Shown piece by piece: positions 59,073 to 64,000 of a stretch of 64,000 nucleotides of DNA. Within the stretch, counting starts at the first letter, position 1, and each line of letters starts with the position of its first letter. The translations under genes were made by a program, and so were the position numbers. Under the pieces are notes generated by a model. It was not told where the DNA came from and made no database searches. It saw nothing but the letters and a program-made list of their open reading frames with translations. Source of the stretch: Voacanga thouarsii (taxonomy: Eukaryota; Streptophyta; Magnoliopsida; Gentianales; Apocynaceae); NCBI GenBank assembly GCA_026120185.1, contig JANUWF010001165.1, positions 558,001-622,000 of the forward strand. The letters are read 5' to 3'.

Positions 59073-60573
59073 TGTTAGTATAGCTATACACTTAGGTGAG
59101 ATAAAAAGTTAGGTTGATATCACTTAACTAATATGTTACTTGAAATTCATAATCCTATTCAATTAGTTCAATTTTGTTATGAAAATCTTATTATAGGGTT
59201 TATTTTTTCTTCATTTTTAAAGGACATGTAATGTTAATGATAAACTTTAAAGGGGCATGAATAAGGTTTATGGCAAATAAATGAAAGTTAGAAAATCTTT
59301 TGATGTCTTAAAAAAACAAAATGTGTGTTCAAAAAGACAGATATGCTTCGCAGCTTTAAGAGTATAGTTAGGGATCTTTTTCAAACAGCACTAAATGGTG
59401 AGAAGATTATTTTTATTAAAAATGGGTAGTTGAGATATCAATGCTAGACTTACTGCAGAACACAAAAGTCTTAAATAGATCAATGATTGCTGAGAAAATG
59501 ATAGGATATTTAAAATATGATGATCAACGAAAATGCAGCGATAAAGTTCAGATAAAATGTACAAGAATAGACCTAAAGATTTATAGCGGTTCGATCCTTA
59601 AATGATCTACATCCACTACTTTAAGCACACACTTAAGAATTTCAACACGACTTATTAAAACTTTTTTTCAAATCAATGGTGGTAGGCGACATGGTTCTTA
59701 CATAAGACGATCATCACACTTGGTTTTACACCTAACCTCTTTAAACTCAACAACATGGTTCACCCAAAATAGATTTTACTTCTTTAATCTTGATACAAAA
59801 AATGATTAAAGATAGAACACAAAAATAGCTCACAGATTGAGCAAATATGAGCAACTAAGCACTAATACCTTTTTACCTTTTGATCGATTCAATCTTACTT
59901 TGAAGTACAAATAAAAAGAGAGATTTTTGTATTCTAAAGTGTGAGAGTGTTTCTGAATGAGTTAGTACAAAAATCTACTTGAAAATCGAGTTTTATAAGC
60001 TTTTATAGGAGCTAAAATCGAAGTCCTAACGGTTAGTAACGATTAGTTACTTCTGTCAAGATTTTTAGGGTTTTAGATTCACAGAATGGAAGGATATGCG
60101 TCCAAAAGATGAGTCCAAAATGGCACTTTATGCTAAGAGGTGTATTTTTTAAAAATGCTATAGATCATTGGATGGTGTTTTGGATTCAGAAGTCCATCCA
60201 AAACTACTCTACTAAGAATTTTATAAAATCCAGATTTAGAAATATCCTCTTTTTGAAATCATTTGTAGGTGCTTCAAGGTAAATCAAATTGAACATAAGG
60301 TAAAAAGATGTAGGAATTTACAAATAATTCCTTAATCACAATTCCTAGTCTATAATTCTTCATAAGGCCTTCATGGTATGCAATCTCTTAACTTGGAGTT
60401 ATACTTGATCAAACATTCTTGAATTTCATACTTGAAAGCTGCTTAGCAGTCCTATTTTCATGCCTTGGAAGAGCTAAAGTCAAACATATTCTATCACATA
60501 TAGATTATACAAGTTAGTCCACATCAATATTTATCATAAATTAAAACACAGGAGAATATCCTTAGGGCTAACA
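59073..60573 (-). repeat. Sirevirus-like 3' LTR
   Basis: The right edge GGGCTAACA at 60573 is certain from the adjoining polypurine tract. The left edge is placed at TGTTAG (59073) because it is the exact inverse CTAACA and gives a length of 1501 bp; it could lie elsewhere. ACTAG precedes it. Confidence 0.65.
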
Positions 60574-60588
60574 ATCTCCCCATTTTTG
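60574..60588 (-). promoter_or_regulatory. Sirevirus-like polypurine tract
   Basis: In element sense AAAAATGGGGAGAT directly before the LTR. Confidence 0.8.
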
Positions 60589-61688
60589 AGTGATGACAAA
60601 TTTGATGAGATTGTGAAAGAAATTGTATAAACTGTATGATCATGTTGGACTGAGAGAAGTAAGTATATATTTAACTGAAATTCATTCTCTCATCATAGGA
60701 CTCAAAGAATGCTTATGAGTTTAAGATAAGGAAATTTAGACATAGTCTCATAAACAAGGCTCAATGAATCTATGGCCCAACTAACCTCCTTATCCTCCTT
60801 CCTACCATATAGAGGACTCTTTCTTATAGAAAAGCCAAATAATGGTCACAAAAAAAATGTATAATTATGTATATGAAGAGGCGTAGAAGATAAATCATAA
60901 ATAGCAATACTCCCCTTATGTATGTGCATATATGAATAGTAAAAGAACACTAGCCATGAAGTGTGTTGGAAACTAAATTGGGATATGAGATTTTGGACTT
61001 CCAAATCATGAATCCAAAACAGGTTAAAATAAGACAAAATATCACTACTTGAAAAGGCATTTTTGGACTGGTGTTTTGGATTGACAAATTGAGGATCCAA
61101 AACTCCCCATGTGTTTGTGCAGGGTAAAATTTTTTTTCATAAAGATAGATCAACAGTTTTTCAAGACTCAACCAAACCCAGTTTTCACAAACTTTTCATA
61201 GAGTATTTTAACACAAAGTTTTCACTGTGCAACCAAAGAGAAACACCACAATTTCCATAAGTATCCACTCAAATATCCATCATCCAAACTTGGTCACAAT
61301 CCCTAAGTCACACTCCTCATGTCACAATCCATAACTCACACTCCTCATGTCACAATTCATAACTCACAATCTATCATCCAAATTTCACAATCCTCATGTC
61401 ATGATCTATAACACTCCAGATTTATTTCTCCCCCTTTTGGGATCAATCAAAAAGAATTTAGCAATAGAGAAAGAGTAAGGAATCAACCAGGGGTATCTAT
61501 GATAAAGAGGAATATCAACAGTAACAAGATGTAGTACTGACTAAATATCAGCAGCAGTAGTAATATCAATCCAAAACTAAAATAAAAGTGTTCATGCAGA
61601 TATAGTGCAAAAGCATAAAATAGTTTGAAGGTAAAAATGTTCATCAGAATAAAATGTTGCAGAATAAGTCAGCAGTCATAGTCATCAT
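60589..61688. other. noncoding stretch between env-like ORF and 3' LTR
   Basis: No conserved ORF; the 73- and 84-codon minus ORFs at 60846-61171 overlap in different frames and show no domain. It contains a 28-bp tandem repeat (61293-61348 and onwards). Confidence 0.6.
61293..61376. repeat. 28-bp tandem repeat, about 2.5 copies
   Basis: GTCACAATCC, then TAA, then TCACACTCCTCAT at 61293-61320 and 61321-61348, followed by a partial, more diverged copy. Confidence 0.8.
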
Positions 61689-61808
61689 GTGCCAATCATG
61701 GAATGTTGATCATCTCAAGTTTAGCACTGGCACCCTTCTTTGAGTGTTGTGCCAATCATGGAATGTTAATTGTCTCAGGCTTAACACTGGCACCCTTCTT
61801 TGAGTGTT
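61689..61808. repeat. 60-bp tandem duplication at the 3' end of the env-like ORF
   Basis: GTGCCAATCATGGAATGTT...CTTCTTTGAGTGTT occurs at 61689-61748 and again at 61749-61808 with a few substitutions. The unit is 20 codons long; each copy encodes KKGAS and INIP followed by the stop TGA. Confidence 0.92.
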
Positions 61809-63408
61809 GTCCAACAATTCTGCTGGATTTCCTTTTGACGAACACATGTTTCACTCTGCGTCATGATGAGCTACCAAGTAGAACTGGCTTGTTTTTTTGT
61901 AGCGGCAGTTGGGTCAACAGAGGGTATAGTACGTATCATCTCAGCAGGTTGGAATGAAATTATTTCAGCTGTGGGCACTACAGTGGGTGGAGCTGGAATT
62001 TCATCAGCAACAATTTTCTCAACAGTAGTAGGTTATCCAGAATTCTTTTCAGGAGAGGGAATAACAGGCTCATCCTCATGCTGTGGTGGAATATCTTGCT
62101 CTTTGAAGATATCTCCAGTACTCTTTTCTACTTTCTTCCCTTCCACTTCACTCAAATGATTTCTCAAGTTTTGCAGTTTAGTTTTGACTTTAGTGCTAAA
62201 CCCATCAAAGTTTTCAAACAAAATATTCAAAGCATTCAGAATGCTTTGAGTTAGTTCACTCTTATCAATCCTCTATTTGCCTTTACTTAAGGATTCCTCT
62301 ACTGTTATAGCTTTGCATTTTGTTCCAGTCGAGGCAATAGGTGCAATTTTCTTTCCCTCAACTTTGATCTTAATCAACTTCTCCCTTTCTTCTTCTGAGA
62401 CATCCCTAAGCAGAATCCATTTATTGTTCATTTGTACAAAGCCTATTTTCTCAAAAGATTCCTTGTTGTAAACATTAATCTTGAGATGTCCTGGGGTATT
62501 TGTACTGAGATTCACGTTGAAATGTTTAAAGACCTTGGTCAGGAGATTTCCATATAGTAGAGCCTTATTCGAGGTATTTCTTCATTGAAGCATCAGCTTC
62601 ACAGCTAGAAATCTAAAACTAATCTGCCTTTCTTCTGATAGGACCAACATCAGTATCATTTGCATGATACTCACCGAAGATTTGTGCCCAAAGCTAGGTG
62701 CCACCATGGTTAATACCATGTAGTGCAGAAATCTCCCGAATCCATTCAACCATTTGGAGTTGCGATCATTTGAGTTTTTGAAACTCTTGCCTCCAGTGAA
62801 CTTAGCCTCAAATCTCCCCAGATCAAACAAGTCAGACTCTTCTGAAAATTTATTTATTTCAAAAAATTGAATTCCTCTGTTTTTAACTCCAAATATTCGG
62901 TTCGATATTCTGTGATCAAATTCCATGTTCACATAGCCTACCCTCGAGATATACCACTAACCATGAATCCCCTGCCAGTCTCGTCCAGTCTTCCTTTTCT
63001 TAGGTTTGAATAAAATTTCCAAACCAATGTAGTGTACAATTTTTCATCTATCGACAGTAAAGCTCCCCATCCAAGTGATTCAAACATATTCAGGATATTA
63101 ACAAAGTTCAAAAAGGCCTCAGAATTAACACGATATCCAATAATGACAGTTTGATTTCTTGAAAGCCAGTCGTTGAACTCAGATTCGCATTTTAAGTCAA
63201 GCAATCAGGGTACCTGTGTCTCAGAGCTTTCCTATATAGGAAGCTTTTGCAATGAGTCTATCTGTGAAGCTAGTTCCTCAACAATAAACTTTTTCCTTTT
63301 TTATTTAGCGGCAGGTTAGGGCAAATTTTGATTTTGCCACTGCTCTGCTTTTTTGGTTCTTCCTTATTTTTGGTTCGGTCCCCTTGTTGATTTAGGAAGT
63401 TTAGCCAT
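61756..63408 (-). pseudogene. env-like third ORF of the Sirevirus-like element, broken
   Basis: The likely start is MAKLPKSTRGPNQK at 63408. The central part (63204-62582) contains YTTLVWKFYSNLRKGRL, MEFDHRISNRIFGVKN and GRFLHYMVLTMVAPSFGH, resembling the plant putative transposon protein domain (Transposase_32) found in env-like ORFs of plant LTR elements. Then come WILLRDVSEEEREKLIKIKV (62440) and a coiled-coil-like segment KVKTKLQNLRNHLSEVEGKK (62170). The basic C-terminus KHVFVKRKSSRIVGQHSKKG ends at a TGA at 61756-61758. I see no convincing signal peptide or transmembrane segment. Several stops (for example after SKGK near 62273) and a frameshift at an A run near 61895 disable it. The function of these ORFs is not established. 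Confidence 0.6.
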
Positions 63409-63918
63409 GACGATTTGAGAGAAGGGGATTTGGGTTTTCTGGTTCTATGAGAAAGATGGAAATTCGAAACGAGAGAAAAAAAAGAGATAGAGAGATATTA
63501 ATGGTTGTTTTGAATTTCAAGAGGAAAGAGAAATAACTTTTGAAAAGATTTTTGTGTTTTCCTAGGTCTTGAGAGGATAAATACAATCAAGAACACTCAA
63601 AAAGTGATTTTATTAGAGATAGGATGAGCTATTTTGAAAAGTACAGACATTTTGAATTTCAAAAAGAGAATTCTAGACTTAAACGCTTTTTCGTCCAATC
63701 TATAGAGAAAGATGTAAATTTCACGTAATTCAGGACAACTACTATTTTGGACTTAGATTAAGTCCAAATTTGTCCATCTAAAACAAATTAAGAGATATTT
63801 TATCGAGGGGTTTTTTTTTTTTTTTTGGATTCATGTTTTTAAGATGTTGCATCTAAAATCACTATTATTTTCAGAAGTTCTGCAAGAATGAACAAACAAA
63901 CCTTGGCAAAATTATTAG
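63409..63918. other. spacer between pol and env-like ORF
   Basis: No supported gene. Contains a T run at 63811-63826 and AG-rich sequence; the 61-codon ORF at 63401-63586 has no domain. Confidence 0.5.
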
Positions 63919-64000
63919 TTATATAATTTTGGTAATTTCTAAACCTCTTTGCAGATGATTAAATCTAGCTTCGACTAGAGGTTTAGTGAATATATCTGTA
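63919..64000 (-). pseudogene. copia pol C-terminus (RNase H end), partial at window edge
   Basis: The minus strand reads TDIFTKPLVEARFNHLQRGL and ends EITKII at a TAA (63919-63921). ADIFTKPL-type sequence is the conserved end of copia RNase H. The rest lies outside the window, so whether the full gene is intact cannot be seen. Confidence 0.85.

Larger units (their letters stand above)
59073..64000 (-). mobile_element. Sirevirus-like copia element, 3' part only
   Basis: In minus sense the window holds, in order, the last 27 codons of a copia pol, a spacer, an env-like third ORF, a noncoding stretch, the tract AAAAATGGGGAGA preceded by TTTGTCATCA (a typical Sirevirus polypurine-tract context) and an LTR starting TGTTAGCCC. 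A third ORF between pol and the 3' LTR is characteristic of the Sirevirus lineage. The element continues beyond 64000, so its target duplication cannot be checked. Confidence 0.78.

Noticed and set aside
61293..61376. CRISPR-like array
   Set aside because: The repeats are directly adjacent, without spacers, and lie inside a plant retroelement. No other spaced direct-repeat array was seen.
61863..62159. 98-codon plus-strand ORF
   Set aside because: It is the antisense shadow of the env-like ORF.

Overview
This window is plant nuclear DNA, almost certainly intergenic heterochromatin. The sequence is strongly AT-rich. Nearly everything recognisable is a plant transposable element: CACTA (En/Spm), hAT, Ty3/gypsy chromovirus, Ty1/copia, Sirevirus-type copia, a LINE tail, MITEs and a TRIM-like element. 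I see no intact host gene. The AT-rich composition suggests a eudicot, but that is inference and I cannot name a species.

Layout. 1-2600: unrecognised flank with two short ORFs and a small tandem duplication. 2601-11028: CACTA element 1 (3-bp duplication ATA on both sides), with decayed Transposase_24 and TNP2 genes on the minus strand; its right subterminal region is interrupted by an Ac-like hAT element (about 7183-10540). 11032-18021: gene-free DNA with a TRIM-like short-LTR element (13423-14088), a hAT-type MITE inserted inside a Stowaway-like MITE (14366-14821), a LINE 3' tail (15440-15830) and a telomere-word-rich tandem duplication (16010-16805).

18025-58939 is one CACTA element (element 2) inflated to about 41 kb by nested insertions. 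It carries decayed Transposase_24, ULP1-like protease and TNP2 genes on the minus strand. A chromovirus with 4.3-kb LTRs (25525-56561, 5-bp duplication CACTA on both sides) sits inside the first exon of TNP2, so the start of TNP2 lies about 31 kb from the rest of the gene. The chromovirus has three later insertions. Solo LTR B (33789-41618) of its own family interrupts gag. Solo LTR C (36272-40519), in the opposite orientation, lies inside LTR B. A complete copia element (43114-52343, duplication ATAAC) interrupts the 5' LTR. Inferred order: CACTA 2, then gypsy A, then solo LTR B, then solo LTR C; the copia came after gypsy A, but its order relative to B and C is unknown.

59073-64000: the 3' end of a minus-strand Sirevirus-like copia element, with the pol C-terminus, a broken env-like third ORF, a polypurine tract and a 3' LTR; it continues past the right edge.

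All transposon genes are broken. In the copia polyprotein and in much of the chromovirus pol, the breaks are mainly single-base transitions that created stop codons, the pattern expected from deamination of methylated cytosines in silenced chromatin. Features I consider worth a second look are the ULP1-like gene that has lost its catalytic Cys, a leader ORF in the chromovirus with SUMO-interaction-like motifs, and a tRNA-like pol III promoter segment conserved in all four LTRs of the chromovirus family.
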